51,599 nt of DNA from Phormidium yuhuli AB48. GTDB lineage: Bacteria; Cyanobacteriota; Cyanobacteriia; Cyanobacteriales; Geitlerinemataceae. The position numbers and the translations under genes were made by a program. Position 1 is the stretch's first letter; each line of letters begins with the position of its first letter. Location of the stretch: contig NZ_CP098612.1 of NCBI RefSeq assembly GCF_023983615.1, forward strand, positions 1 through 51,599, written 5' to 3'. Shown here piece after piece: positions 25,577-34,067 of the stretch. The notes below the pieces were generated by a model. It was not told the origin of the DNA. It saw only the letters and a list, made by a program, of their open reading frames with translations, and did not search any database.

Positions 25577-26332
25577 TTAGGTCTGACTTTTTCCTCGTGG
25601 TACGATACGACCTTTCGGCATGGGCATTTCAAGATTAGGACTGATCACAATCTCGAAAGGATACTCTGCTTGTTCGAGGGCGAGGTCGCTACGACGAATG
25701 CGCTTCACCCACTTTTTCTCAATATATTGATTCCAGCGGAATCCTCGCGATTTCGCCTCGTCTTTCCGAAATCTTGGAATCTGAGCGATCGCATACACAA
25801 ACGGCTCCTGCGACCGGGCGATCGCATCTCCCAGAAGTGCCTCAAAGTTATCCACCCGGTCGAACAGTGCTCCAATCAACTGGCAATCGGTCAGGGCGCG
25901 GTGAGCCTGATTGACCCCGATGCCGTGATTGAGTGCCGTCTGTACCAGGTTTCTCGGCTTGTCATTCTCGGGCCAGCGGAAATCGTCGTAGGTGCAGAGC
26001 CAGGGCTTGTTGATGGTAGGGAGACCTCCCTGGCCAAACCACGGCTTATCAAAGCTGGCATTGTGGGCCACAACATAATCCACCCGATGGAGCCATTGCT
26101 GGAACTGGCCAACCACCCGATAGGCATCAGCATCAGTGACAGATTGTGCAGCCGCCGCTGGGATGTGGTTGACTGACTCGACGGGATTGGCTTGAACCGG
26201 AAATAAGGTCGATAGCTGCTGGAGAACGCAGCGGTGGGGAACCGAATACAGAATTGCACCCAGTTCGATGACGCGATCGCAGCTTGGGTCGAGTCCGGTG
26301 GTTTCGAGGTCGAGGATTAGTAACTTATCCAC
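25577..26332 (-). CDS. DnaQ-like 3'-5' exonuclease (DEDDh)
   Basis: 251 residues. Exonuclease motifs in order: D8-x-E10 (LILDLETTGLDP), the second aspartate region VVAHNASFDKPWF at about 87-99, and H-x-x-x-x-D in AHRALTDCQLIGAL. Residues 185-240 (FRKDEAKSRGFRWNQYIEKKWVKRI) form an added DUF3820-like tail seen in bacterial and phage exonucleases. Likely role in proofreading or DNA/RNA turnover. Confidence 0.9.
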   Translation of the reverse strand: MDKLLILDLETTGLDPSCDRVIELGAILYSVPHRCVLQQLSTLFPVQANPVESVNHIPAAAAQSVTDADAYRVVGQFQQWLHRVDYVVAHNASFDKPWFGQGGLPTINKPWLCTYDDFRWPENDKPRNLVQTALNHGIGVNQAHRALTDCQLIGALFDRVDNFEALLGDAIARSQEPFVYAIAQIPRFRKDEAKSRGFRWNQYIEKKWVKRIRRSDLALEQAEYPFEIVISPNLEMPMPKGRIVPRGKSQT

Positions 26333-26360
26333 AGTGTAATCTTTCTACCTAAGTCTCTTT

Positions 26361-27773
26361 TTAAAAATGCTCTAAAAAGGTCATCGCTTTTTCAACTCCG
26401 TGAGTTCTAACCCAAGTAGCTGCAATTCCTTGTGCTTTAGAGTTTGTTGATAAAGATATAAGAAATTGTTTTTTAGCATCTTCTGTTATAGAAAGTCCAG
26501 GGTTTTGTCTTAGATGTCTCTTGAATTTGTGTTGAATTCTTTTCTTTGCCTTTTTTCTTTGTTCTTCAAGACTTAAATTACTTTTTGGCTGTTGATTGGT
26601 TTGATTGGTTTGGTTAGTTGTATCTCCCATTAAAATTGCAAAAATTGCATCAGTTTGTTCGCGGGAAAAATATCTGTCATGACCATAGGAACGCTTATAT
26701 GTTAAACGTGCTTGTTGTTCCGCCATCGTTTCGGCCATCGCCTCATCCCAATGTGGTTCTTCTTCAAGGTCTCTAACGTTACTAAAACAAGTTTGAACCA
26801 AGTTTGAACCAGTATAGCTATCAATAAGACGAGCAACTTCTTTACAACATTCGAGAGGATGTTGAAGTGTTTGGCGTTCACTAAACAGCAGAACAAACCA
26901 GTCCTCAGATTGAAATGTTCTCAGACGGTTGTTATCTTGCCCAAGACAATGCAATAACCTTAAATATCCATTAGAATTTGGATATTGACGGGGAGTGTAT
27001 GGCTCGTTAATATCTATGACAATACTTAAATTCTTAGACTCATCAACGTAAGCAAAATCGGGAATATATCTATTTAAACGTCGAAGGGAATAAATTTTAC
27101 CACTAAAGTAATTGCGTAGCATACCAGGGAACCTAGAGTTAGACTCAAATTCAGGATATCCTCGCGGGTCAAACTGAGTTATATCAACTTTGTCTCCTAA
27201 TGATGTTGGTCTTACCACAACTGTCTGTAATTGTGATTGCCGCCACGCTGCAACCTTTTCTGGAGTGTGTAGCTGTGAACAAAGACGAGAATGTTCTTGA
27301 CGACGCTGTTGATTTTCTGCTTCAATCTCTTGACACCTTTTTTTATGATTTGATAACTGATACTCATAGTGTTTTCGTTGTTCAAATGCAAGGCGATTGA
27401 ACTTTTGTAAGTTCACTTGATATTCTTGTAAGGATTGACGATAATCATTTCGACGACTCGGAAACGTTAGTAATTCCCAAGCTGTAAAAAACACAATTAA
27501 ACCGAAGAAAAATAAACCAGCTTCTATACTAAATGCGCTAACCACCATTGCGATAAAGACACCAACACCTAGCAAAATATAATCACAACGTTCAGGTGCA
27601 TTTTTATTAAAAACAGGTTGCTGACCTGGAGCTGGGCATACTGGTTTATTGGGTAAATTCAGCAATGAAAGACTGGGTTCTGGAGGCATTCCTGTTTGAA
27701 TATCCTCAATTACTTTGGGATAAAGAAACGTAGGATAGTAGAGATTTGTGTCCTTTAGATTTTGAAAATTCAT
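26361..27773 (-). CDS. membrane, coiled-coil and nuclease-like protein (paralogue A)
   Basis: 470 residues. Order: proline-rich N-terminus (TFLYPKVIEDIQTGMPPEPSLSLL), two membrane helices (about 68-100), a coiled coil (105-190), then a domain with RYIPDFAYVDESKNLSIVIDINEPYTPRQYP, which resembles a PD-(D/E)xK core (PDF, then I-D-I-x-E-P-Y), and WFVLLFSERQ. Here the strand reads VIDINEPY; the paralogue has DIEIDEPY, so one acidic residue may be lost. An extra 80-residue C-terminal part (SNLSLEEQRKKAKKRIQHKFKRHLRQNPGLS) is absent from the paralogue. Function unknown; nuclease role inferred. Confidence 0.72.
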   Translation of the reverse strand: MNFQNLKDTNLYYPTFLYPKVIEDIQTGMPPEPSLSLLNLPNKPVCPAPGQQPVFNKNAPERCDYILLGVGVFIAMVVSAFSIEAGLFFFGLIVFFTAWELLTFPSRRNDYRQSLQEYQVNLQKFNRLAFEQRKHYEYQLSNHKKRCQEIEAENQQRRQEHSRLCSQLHTPEKVAAWRQSQLQTVVVRPTSLGDKVDITQFDPRGYPEFESNSRFPGMLRNYFSGKIYSLRRLNRYIPDFAYVDESKNLSIVIDINEPYTPRQYPNSNGYLRLLHCLGQDNNRLRTFQSEDWFVLLFSERQTLQHPLECCKEVARLIDSYTGSNLVQTCFSNVRDLEEEPHWDEAMAETMAEQQARLTYKRSYGHDRYFSREQTDAIFAILMGDTTNQTNQTNQQPKSNLSLEEQRKKAKKRIQHKFKRHLRQNPGLSITEDAKKQFLISLSTNSKAQGIAATWVRTHGVEKAMTFLEHF

Positions 27774-27814
27774 GTGTGGTTTTTAATCTTTAAAATAGAG
27801 TTGTTTTGAAAGTC

Positions 27815-28915
27815 TTAGTAATTGAGTCTAGCTCGGCGTTCTGCCATTTCTCGTGCTTCTTCTTCAGTCCAGCATCGTTCGGGTTCTAAATCAGGCACAC
27901 CCTGAAACTTTGTCTGAACTAGATTAGAGCCAGTAATTTCATCAATCAACTGTGCCAGAGCTTTACAGCAGGATTTAGAATGCCGGAGTGCCTGACGTTC
28001 GCTGAAAAATAAGACATACCAATCATTGTTCTGGAAAGTTTTGATGCGCTCACCATAGTTACTTTGTCCGATACAGTGAGTTACTTCTAATGATTTTGAA
28101 CTATTAGGATACTGACGAGGAATATAAGGCTCATCAATTTCAATATCAATGCTCACAGAGTTTTCGGTGTCAATATAGGAGAAATCGGGGATTTTGCCGC
28201 AAACATAATAAAGAACGTGGATTTTATCGCCAAAATATCGACGAAGTAATGATGGTAGCCGACAATTACGCTCATATTCGGCATATCCTCGCGGGTCAAA
28301 TTCATTGACATCCACCTCAAATCCTAGACCTGCTGGACTAAGAGTGATTGTCTTGATTTGCTCCTCTCGCCATTTCTGGATACCCTCTGGAGTTTTGAGT
28401 AAATCACATTGCCGACGGTGTTCTTTCCGAGTTTTCTGATTCTGTTGTTCGATGTCCTGACACCGCCTGCGATATTGTTCATAACGAAGTTGGTAATCCC
28501 GTTCTGCTCTCGCAACCTCCTCGTTGTATCCCGTCAGTTGATTTTGATGCGATCGCTCCTTCTCCCGATACTGCTCCAATCGCTTGGGATAATTTCGCCA
28601 TTGTCGCCAGAAGGCCACCCCGGTTCCGACCGCTGATAACCCGAACAGCAATGCCCCAGCGAGAAGGTCAACTGAGGCGATCGCACCCATGATGATAGCC
28701 AGAACCGCACTGACCCCTATCAACAAGCCGTAATTCAACCGTTTGGGGGGAGATTGATTAAAGACAGGAACAGCAGGAGTCTTTGGTTTCTCGGGCGGCG
28801 AGGGAAGCTGAATCAACGCCAACGCCGGTTCGGTCGGTGTCTCAGATAATATCTGTTCGACCTGTCTGGGGAGGAAGACGGCTGGGTAATGTGTTGGAGT
28901 GTCCGGTGAAAGCAT
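27815..28915 (-). CDS. membrane, coiled-coil and nuclease-like protein (paralogue B)
   Basis: 366 residues, colinear with the gene downstream: YPAVFLPRQVEQIL...PTEPALALIQLP, two membrane helices (about 62-105), a coiled coil (108-180), the nuclease-like core KIPDFSYIDTENSVSIDIEIDEPYIPRQYP and WYVLFFSERQALRHSKSCCKALAQLID. The core keeps all acidic residues expected of PD-(D/E)xK folds. The two genes are 41 bases apart and in the same direction, so they are a tandem duplication. Confidence 0.75.
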   Translation of the reverse strand: MLSPDTPTHYPAVFLPRQVEQILSETPTEPALALIQLPSPPEKPKTPAVPVFNQSPPKRLNYGLLIGVSAVLAIIMGAIASVDLLAGALLFGLSAVGTGVAFWRQWRNYPKRLEQYREKERSHQNQLTGYNEEVARAERDYQLRYEQYRRRCQDIEQQNQKTRKEHRRQCDLLKTPEGIQKWREEQIKTITLSPAGLGFEVDVNEFDPRGYAEYERNCRLPSLLRRYFGDKIHVLYYVCGKIPDFSYIDTENSVSIDIEIDEPYIPRQYPNSSKSLEVTHCIGQSNYGERIKTFQNNDWYVLFFSERQALRHSKSCCKALAQLIDEITGSNLVQTKFQGVPDLEPERCWTEEEAREMAERRARLNY

Positions 28916-29435
28916 CTGATATCAGGTCGGGGATTCATGTAAAACAACCTGGTCTAACGTTCAACCCAAAACCTCAAGGAGAAGCTGAATAAATCCTATA
29001 CCTCTAAACGAACTACTTACGTATTTTCACGCAGAAACCCAGAGGCTAAACCCGATAATAACTGCTGCATAAAGGGCTGAGCGGTTTTATTGCACTTCTG
29101 ACTGACGCTAACAGAATTATTGTCTGATTAGACTAGGATTTTCCTAGTTTAACCGTAAAATCTCCGTAAATGCAAGCAAATTTTAGAGCTTTATGACAAT
29201 TTTTCTAAAAATCGTTGTTTTACCTTTGATTTCAGACAAACTCACCTCGACTAAAAATACTCCTCTTATTCTCAATCTCTTAGTCTACAAACCCCTCAAA
29301 GCGATCAGATTATGGAGCAATTTTTGAAATGTTTTGATGGATGCGATTACCATCATAATTTGGTATTCAATTTTTAGCACTCGTCTCTAGCCATGAATTA
29401 ACAGCTAGAGACGGTGAATTCAACTACTAATGAGT
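28916..29435. other. AT-rich non-coding stretch
   Basis: 520 bases with no gene. TAAATGCAAGCAAATT at 29167-29182 is repeated before the next gene (30408-30422 region). Contains the promoter region for paralogue B near 28916-29000. Confidence 0.4.
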
Positions 29436-30245
29436 TCAGCGGTACTTACGACGTAGCATAAATACACCGAGTGTAGCCAATCCAAGTAAAGACGATGGTT
29501 CAGGAGTTGATTCAGTCGGAACCGTTGGTAAGGCGACATTACGGGAGTGAGATGCCGACCCCCACAAAACACCGGCAGAACTGTCCATGCCAGTAATGTT
29601 TTTCACAAATGTCCCAGATCCTGTATCGAGGTCAAGTGCAATTTGTTGGCCACTAGTGGTGTATCCAAAGAGAGTATTATCTTGGCCAAACGCAAGACCA
29701 TAGACAGAGCTATAGCCAATATTTCCAACTTTATTGGCTATACCGTCTTTGGAAATCGTCCATAATGAGTCTCCAGAAGATGTTGCCCAAAAGAGTCCTC
29801 GTGTTGCATCATACTCAATATCACCACTACTTGAAAATCCAAGAACTGACGCAATTTGTGATGCTGCACCAGTATTTATATCAATTGAATAAAATCCGTT
29901 TCCGCCAGTGCCATAAAGGTTGCCATCACTTGAAAAGCCAAGACCATTCATTCCTCCTACACCAAGACCACCAATTAAATTTGTAGTCTTGCTGGTTAGA
30001 TCTATCGAATACAAATTCGAAAATGTGATTCCCCATAAGTCTCCAGCCGAATCTAGGGCAATATCTGTAAAACCAATTGAGTTCAAAAGAGGTGTATATG
30101 CTCCAGTTGCCTCATCAACACTTCCGACTTCACCATTGGAAGTCGAAACATATAATGGGTTTGCCTTCACTGATATTGCACTCGTTGCAAGTATAGCTAC
30201 TGTTCCAATGACCGTAGACAAAGTTTTAAGGGTAATAACAAACAT
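29436..30245 (-). CDS. PEP-CTERM exported protein
   Basis: 269 residues. Signal peptide MFVITLKTLSTVIGTVAILATSAISVKA. The middle is a beta-propeller-like set of repeats (GEVGSVDEATGAYTPLL, NLYSIDLTSKTTNLI, GFYSIDINTGAASQI, QQIALDLDTGSGTFV). The end TPEPSSLLGLATLGVFMLRRKYR is the PEP-CTERM sorting signal: PEP motif, membrane helix, basic tail; it is recognised by exosortase. It would be exported and possibly processed into extracellular matrix. Confidence 0.92.
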   Translation of the reverse strand: MFVITLKTLSTVIGTVAILATSAISVKANPLYVSTSNGEVGSVDEATGAYTPLLNSIGFTDIALDSAGDLWGITFSNLYSIDLTSKTTNLIGGLGVGGMNGLGFSSDGNLYGTGGNGFYSIDINTGAASQIASVLGFSSSGDIEYDATRGLFWATSSGDSLWTISKDGIANKVGNIGYSSVYGLAFGQDNTLFGYTTSGQQIALDLDTGSGTFVKNITGMDSSAGVLWGSASHSRNVALPTVPTESTPEPSSLLGLATLGVFMLRRKYR

Positions 30246-30564
30246 GAAAAAATCTCCAAAATTAGTAGGTTTCCAGTAAATTCACAGTTGACTTGAGTAA
30301 ATACACGTAACCGAAGACTGAATACCCTCGATATGAAGGACTCACTTTTTTTATTCACTCAAATCTCAACACCTAGACATTTTCTATCTTAATCAGAAAC
30401 TTACAATAAATGCAAGCAAATTCCATATTTTCAAAAAAATCTCTGGATAGTTGAAAATCCCCATTTAAACCTATCGGTTGAAAAATCCTGATTTTACGGG
30501 AATCCCTGTAAACTGCAATGATTGTTTACATTTCTGATGTAACTTGTTACAAAACGGCTGATGT
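30246..30564. other. AT-rich intergenic region between divergent genes
   Basis: 319 bases with the promoters of the PEP-CTERM gene (minus) and cas6 (plus). Holds the second copy of the ATGCAAGCAAATT repeat near 30410. No clear -10/-35 pair stands out. Confidence 0.35.
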
Positions 30565-31626
30565 ATGAAAATCACTAATAGGGAACTGGTCACTATCGAC
30601 TTTGACATCGACCCCCAGGACAACGCCAAGCTTTTTCGCCAATACGTCATCGGACTTCATGCGTGGTTTCTGGATTGTGTGCGCCAGACTCGACCCGACC
30701 TTTCTGCCAAACTGCACGACTCGCCGGAGGATAAAGCCTTCACCATCTCTCCGCTATTGGGCGAGGTTCCTATCATTGGCCGCAAACTCCACATCCAGCG
30801 GCATCACTCCTATCATTGGCGGCTGACTTTGTTTTCCCGTCCCCTCGTCGCCTGGGCGCAAACCTGGTTAACCAACCCGCCCACCACTCTGAAGCTGCGC
30901 CGTCTCTGGTTTGATTTGCGATCGCCCCGAATTGAGCCTGGCCCGGCCACCTATGCCGAACTGTACGAGTTGCCTATCGAGCGACGCATCGCCCTCAGCT
31001 TCGTTTCGCCGACTAGCTTCCGTCACCGGGGCCATCACCTACCGTTGCCCAATCCCGTCAACCTGTTCCACAGTTACCTGAGACGCTGGAATCAGTTTTC
31101 CGAGATTCTGGTCGAACCTGACCCTTTCCTGGACTGGATAGACAGCTATGTGAGTTTATCGCGGCATGATATTCAATCCAGCAAAATCGCCGCTGGGAAA
31201 CGGGGGTCCGTCACCGGCTTCACCGGGTCGATTGAACTGACCCTCTCTGCCACCGGCGCACAACGGCATCCTGACTTTGCCCGACTTTATACTGCCCTCG
31301 CTCACTATGCCCCTTATTGCGGGACGGGCCACAAAACCACGTTTGGACTGGGACAAACCCGCCTTGGCTGGCACGAGTCTGGTTCTCTTAGTCCAGAAGT
31401 AAGTCTGGGCGATCGCATTGCCGAAATCACCGAGCAATTGCTGAGTCAGCAGAAACGACCGGATAATGACCGCGCCCGTCAGGTTTGCCAAACCCGGGCC
31501 ACCATCCTGGCCCGACGAGAATTGGGCGAATCATTGATGGCCATTGCAGCAGACCTGGAAATGCCCTACGAAACGGTCAAAACCTACGCAAAATTGGCCC
31601 GTCGTAGCCTCAAGAACCTGAAATAA
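30565..31626 (+). CDS. cas6: Cas6 CRISPR RNA endonuclease with a C-terminal helix-turn-helix
   Basis: 353 residues. RAMP fold of Cas6: VSPTSFRHRGHHLPLPNPVNLFHSYLRRWNQF (about 150-180), VTGFTGSIELTL, and the glycine-rich loop YCGTGHKTTFGLGQTR (about 252-267). Histidines in the N-terminal half (LHIQRHHSYHW) are candidates for catalysis. Cas6 cuts the precursor transcript within each repeat. Residues about 300-353 add a segment ARREL-GESLMAIAADLEMPYETVKTYAKLARRSLKNL, a sigma-4-like helix-turn-helix not present in usual Cas6. It stands alone, 142 bases from CRISPR array 4; no cas1, cas2 or effector genes are in the window. Confidence 0.88.
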   Translation: MKITNRELVTIDFDIDPQDNAKLFRQYVIGLHAWFLDCVRQTRPDLSAKLHDSPEDKAFTISPLLGEVPIIGRKLHIQRHHSYHWRLTLFSRPLVAWAQTWLTNPPTTLKLRRLWFDLRSPRIEPGPATYAELYELPIERRIALSFVSPTSFRHRGHHLPLPNPVNLFHSYLRRWNQFSEILVEPDPFLDWIDSYVSLSRHDIQSSKIAAGKRGSVTGFTGSIELTLSATGAQRHPDFARLYTALAHYAPYCGTGHKTTFGLGQTRLGWHESGSLSPEVSLGDRIAEITEQLLSQQKRPDNDRARQVCQTRATILARRELGESLMAIAADLEMPYETVKTYAKLARRSLKNLK

Positions 31627-31695
31627 AACATAGCTCCCCGAACGTAATAGGTTCGAGGAGCGTAGGTAAAATGCTTGGGCTTAGAGATAACCCTA

Positions 31696-32093
31696 TTTAT
31701 TCTGCTTTTGTAAAAAGAAGCAGTGAATTACTACAGGGATGACAACCCTGGTCGTAGCGCCAATGGGGTTTCCATTCATTCCGCTTCTGCAAAGAGAAGC
31801 GGCAGGAGCTGCTTTAACGGGATTAAGCAATGCTGTTGACCGTTTCCATTCATTCCGCTTCTGCAAAGAGAAGCGGCCCACCACCACCACCACCACCATC
31901 CGGGGGTGGCACTGTTTCCATTCATTCCGCTTCTGCAAAGAGAAGCGGCGGAGGTATCACTCACCCTGAAGTAGAAGTTGATCAAGTTTCCATTCATTCC
32001 GCTTCTGCAAAGAGAAGCGGCATCCTAGTGAAAGGTCCTCTTGGTACACCACCAACACGTTTCCATTCATTCCGCTTCTGCAAAGAGAAGCGG
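31696..32093 (-). CRISPR. CRISPR array 4, five intact 35-bp repeats plus one degenerate
   Basis: Intact copies at 31768-31802, 31842-31876, 31914-31948, 31986-32020 and 32059-32093; on plus they begin GTTTCCATTCATTCCGCTTC. The reverse complement ends ATGGAAAC, so the array is on minus with leader at right; the degenerate copy at about 31696-31722 is at the trailer end. Spacers 37-39 bases. One spacer (31877-31913) is mostly CCA triplets. The repeat is related to that of array 3. Confidence 0.96.
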
Positions 32094-32280
32094 CCCACCC
32101 CCATTGGAACACGCTCTGGGCGGGATGTCCACGGGGCAAAATCGACGAGGTAGAGATTTGTTAGTACAATGTACACGGGATTCATTATCATAACGGGCTA
32201 CACCCCTTACAGCGTAAGCAATCGACGGGGTCAACGAGATTCCAGGGGATACAGGAAATTCCTCACCCCGTCGCTGCTGG
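32094..32280 (-). promoter_or_regulatory. leader region of CRISPR array 4
   Basis: About 190 bases with no gene, on the leader side. TAGTACAATGTAC at 32162-32174 is palindromic (GTACAATGTAC) and could be a regulator site. Confidence 0.4.
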
Positions 32281-32559
32281 TCAGTCCTCTTTACCTCGCA
32301 CAGAAGCCAGTAAAGACTTAGCGAACAGGTCGTTTTGTTCCTCTAACCATCTTACCCGCTCAGCCTCCTTAGCTTTAATTTCCGCACGGTGAGCGAGAAT
32401 TTCCTTGGTGATTGCCACGATAGCTGAGAGGATAACTCCCGCAAGAGGAACCAACAAGTTACCGTCCCAGATAGCGTCGATGGGTTTCTGAGCTACTGGG
32501 GCTTGAATTTCAGTAAGCTCAGTGGTTGATTTTTTCTGGTTCAGGAGTTCATTGTTCAT
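32281..32559 (-). CDS. small one-helix membrane protein
   Basis: 92 residues with one membrane helix (about 33-50, LLVPLAGVILSAIVAITKE) followed by a charged helix (HRAEIKAKEAERVRWLEEQNDLF). Starts in the TAATG overlap with the stop of the nuclease gene, so the two are one operon. Unknown function. Confidence 0.7.
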   Translation of the reverse strand: MNNELLNQKKSTTELTEIQAPVAQKPIDAIWDGNLLVPLAGVILSAIVAITKEILAHRAEIKAKEAERVRWLEEQNDLFAKSLLASVRGKED

Positions 32560-33095
32560 TATCCATCCTCCCGGATTGCCCGTTTGTATTGATAAGGGAG
32601 AGTGAAATCTGGGTCAGCCCAGAATCCTACTCCTCTCTCTTTGGCTCGGGCGCAAGTTCCCAGAATCCCCTTAAAGAGGGCCAGGTCTCGTTTTGCCCGA
32701 AAATCATATTGCTGATAGGGTAGGCTATTGGCGGCCAGCCCATTCGCACAGAGCGCGATTTGGATATTGTTCGCAAACCCGACCCGATTCCAATACCAAT
32801 CAGCCAGCCAGCGCCCCCATTGGTCGCGTCCCTTTAATACCACCCTGATATATGGTCGGTTCTCTAACTGCGCTGTGAGCCAGTCAGTGGCCACTTGTCC
32901 CCAGTGCCATTGCCGCTGGTAGTCAATCGGCGCATTGTCTAAATCCTGTCCTGGGCGAGGAAGCTCCGGCGTGTCAATCCACCGACACCGCGTCACAAAA
33001 ACCTCGCTATGATACCTGAGCAGCAACGTATCGCCGTCGAAAACCTGGAGAATCGACGCTTTTAGGCTCTGGTTCTCGTAGAGTACTGACGACAT
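32559..33095 (-). CDS. thermonuclease-like (SNase) protein
   Basis: 178 residues with the SNase fold and its catalytic set: VFDGDTLLLR (D-G-D), TRCRWIDTPELP (R and E), and VVLKGRDQWGRWLADWYW (second R). No signal peptide, so it acts in the cytoplasm. It would cut DNA or RNA non-specifically or in a repair setting. Coupled to the small membrane protein downstream. Confidence 0.88.
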   Translation of the reverse strand: MSSVLYENQSLKASILQVFDGDTLLLRYHSEVFVTRCRWIDTPELPRPGQDLDNAPIDYQRQWHWGQVATDWLTAQLENRPYIRVVLKGRDQWGRWLADWYWNRVGFANNIQIALCANGLAANSLPYQQYDFRAKRDLALFKGILGTCARAKERGVGFWADPDFTLPYQYKRAIREDG

Positions 33096-33196
33096 TTTAA
33101 CTGGAAGAAGATGCGGTTCTTAATGCTACTTTACAATCAATATGATTGCCCACCGTGGTATTACCGATAACCATCAATCTTAAGGTTTTCTTAAGA

Positions 33197-33228
33197 TAAA
33201 AAAAGACGACTTCAAAGAGAAGCCGTCT
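33197..33228 (-). terminator. intrinsic terminator, minus strand
   Basis: Stem AGACGACTTC/GAAGCCGTCT with loop AAAGA, T-run (A on plus) at 33197-33204. Second of two in a row. Confidence 0.6.
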
Positions 33229-33271
33229 CCCTTATGTCACCTTATGCAAGTTTTTATTGTCCATTGTTAAT

Positions 33272-33300
33272 AAAAAAAAGACAACCCCACAGGGTTGCCT
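33272..33300 (-). terminator. intrinsic terminator, minus strand
   Basis: Stem GACAACCC/GGGTTGCC, eight A on plus at 33272-33279; 27 bases after the end of the next gene, which it should terminate. Confidence 0.7.
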
Positions 33301-33326
33301 TATTCGTTTCTAGTTGCTGTTAGCTG

Positions 33327-34010
33327 TTAGTTGCCTTCCGGTAGAGCTTCTTTCATTGGACTCAACCGATTCCGACATTGCTTGTCGTTTTCGACGAGCA
33401 TCGGGTCGAGACAGAAACTCGTCCCTGCCACCTGTTTTGCGGCTTCGAGCGCAGCCTTCTCCAGTTCAGACTCGGGTTTCTTCTCCGTGATTTCGATGAA
33501 GTAGTAAGGACCATAAGACCCCTCAGTCATGGTGAACTGGAAGCGGAAAATGTGGTTGAACTGTGCTTGCTGAATTTTCTCAAAAGCAACCTTATTCGGG
33601 TCGCCCTCCATGCCGCTGTTCACCCATTCAGTGAAGGCATTTTGGCTGAAGACTTCCAGTAGCCGTCCCAGGTTGTCCTTGCTGCGCCGGTGCAGCAGGA
33701 ACGTGCAGACTTGGCTGGCTTGTTCGGGAAATTGAGCCTTCATTTCCCCAGCGGTGGGGATGCCCCAAATTTCAATGAATGGCTCGTTGAGGTAATGCGG
33801 TTCAAAGGTTAGCATCCGCTCGTGAACGTCACAAAGTGCCATCTCCACAAACTCCCCTTTGGTCAGCCCAGCTTTCTCTGCTTTAGCCACATTCATTCCC
33901 TTGGTGTCACCATGAACAAAACAGCCCCACTCTTTGGAGCAGTTGGCACGATAACGGGCAGGCAATTCAGGAACACGAAAGGCAAATTTGTTGATTTGGA
34001 TAATGTGCAT
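33327..34010 (-). CDS. hypothetical protein
   Basis: 227 residues, not recognised. Starts MHIIQINKFAFRVPELPARYRANCSKEWGCFVHG; soluble, with a segment EGSYGPYYFIEITEKKPESELEKAALEAAKQVAG in the C-terminal half. Two cysteines near 24-30. Has its own hairpin-bounded transcription unit in the row of minus-strand genes. Confidence 0.65.
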   Translation of the reverse strand: MHIIQINKFAFRVPELPARYRANCSKEWGCFVHGDTKGMNVAKAEKAGLTKGEFVEMALCDVHERMLTFEPHYLNEPFIEIWGIPTAGEMKAQFPEQASQVCTFLLHRRSKDNLGRLLEVFSQNAFTEWVNSGMEGDPNKVAFEKIQQAQFNHIFRFQFTMTEGSYGPYYFIEITEKKPESELEKAALEAAKQVAGTSFCLDPMLVENDKQCRNRLSPMKEALPEGN

Positions 34011-34067
34011 GGTTCAATTTCTCGTTGTGTTTACAAGGTGGGGAGGTATGACCCTCCCCGGTGACAA

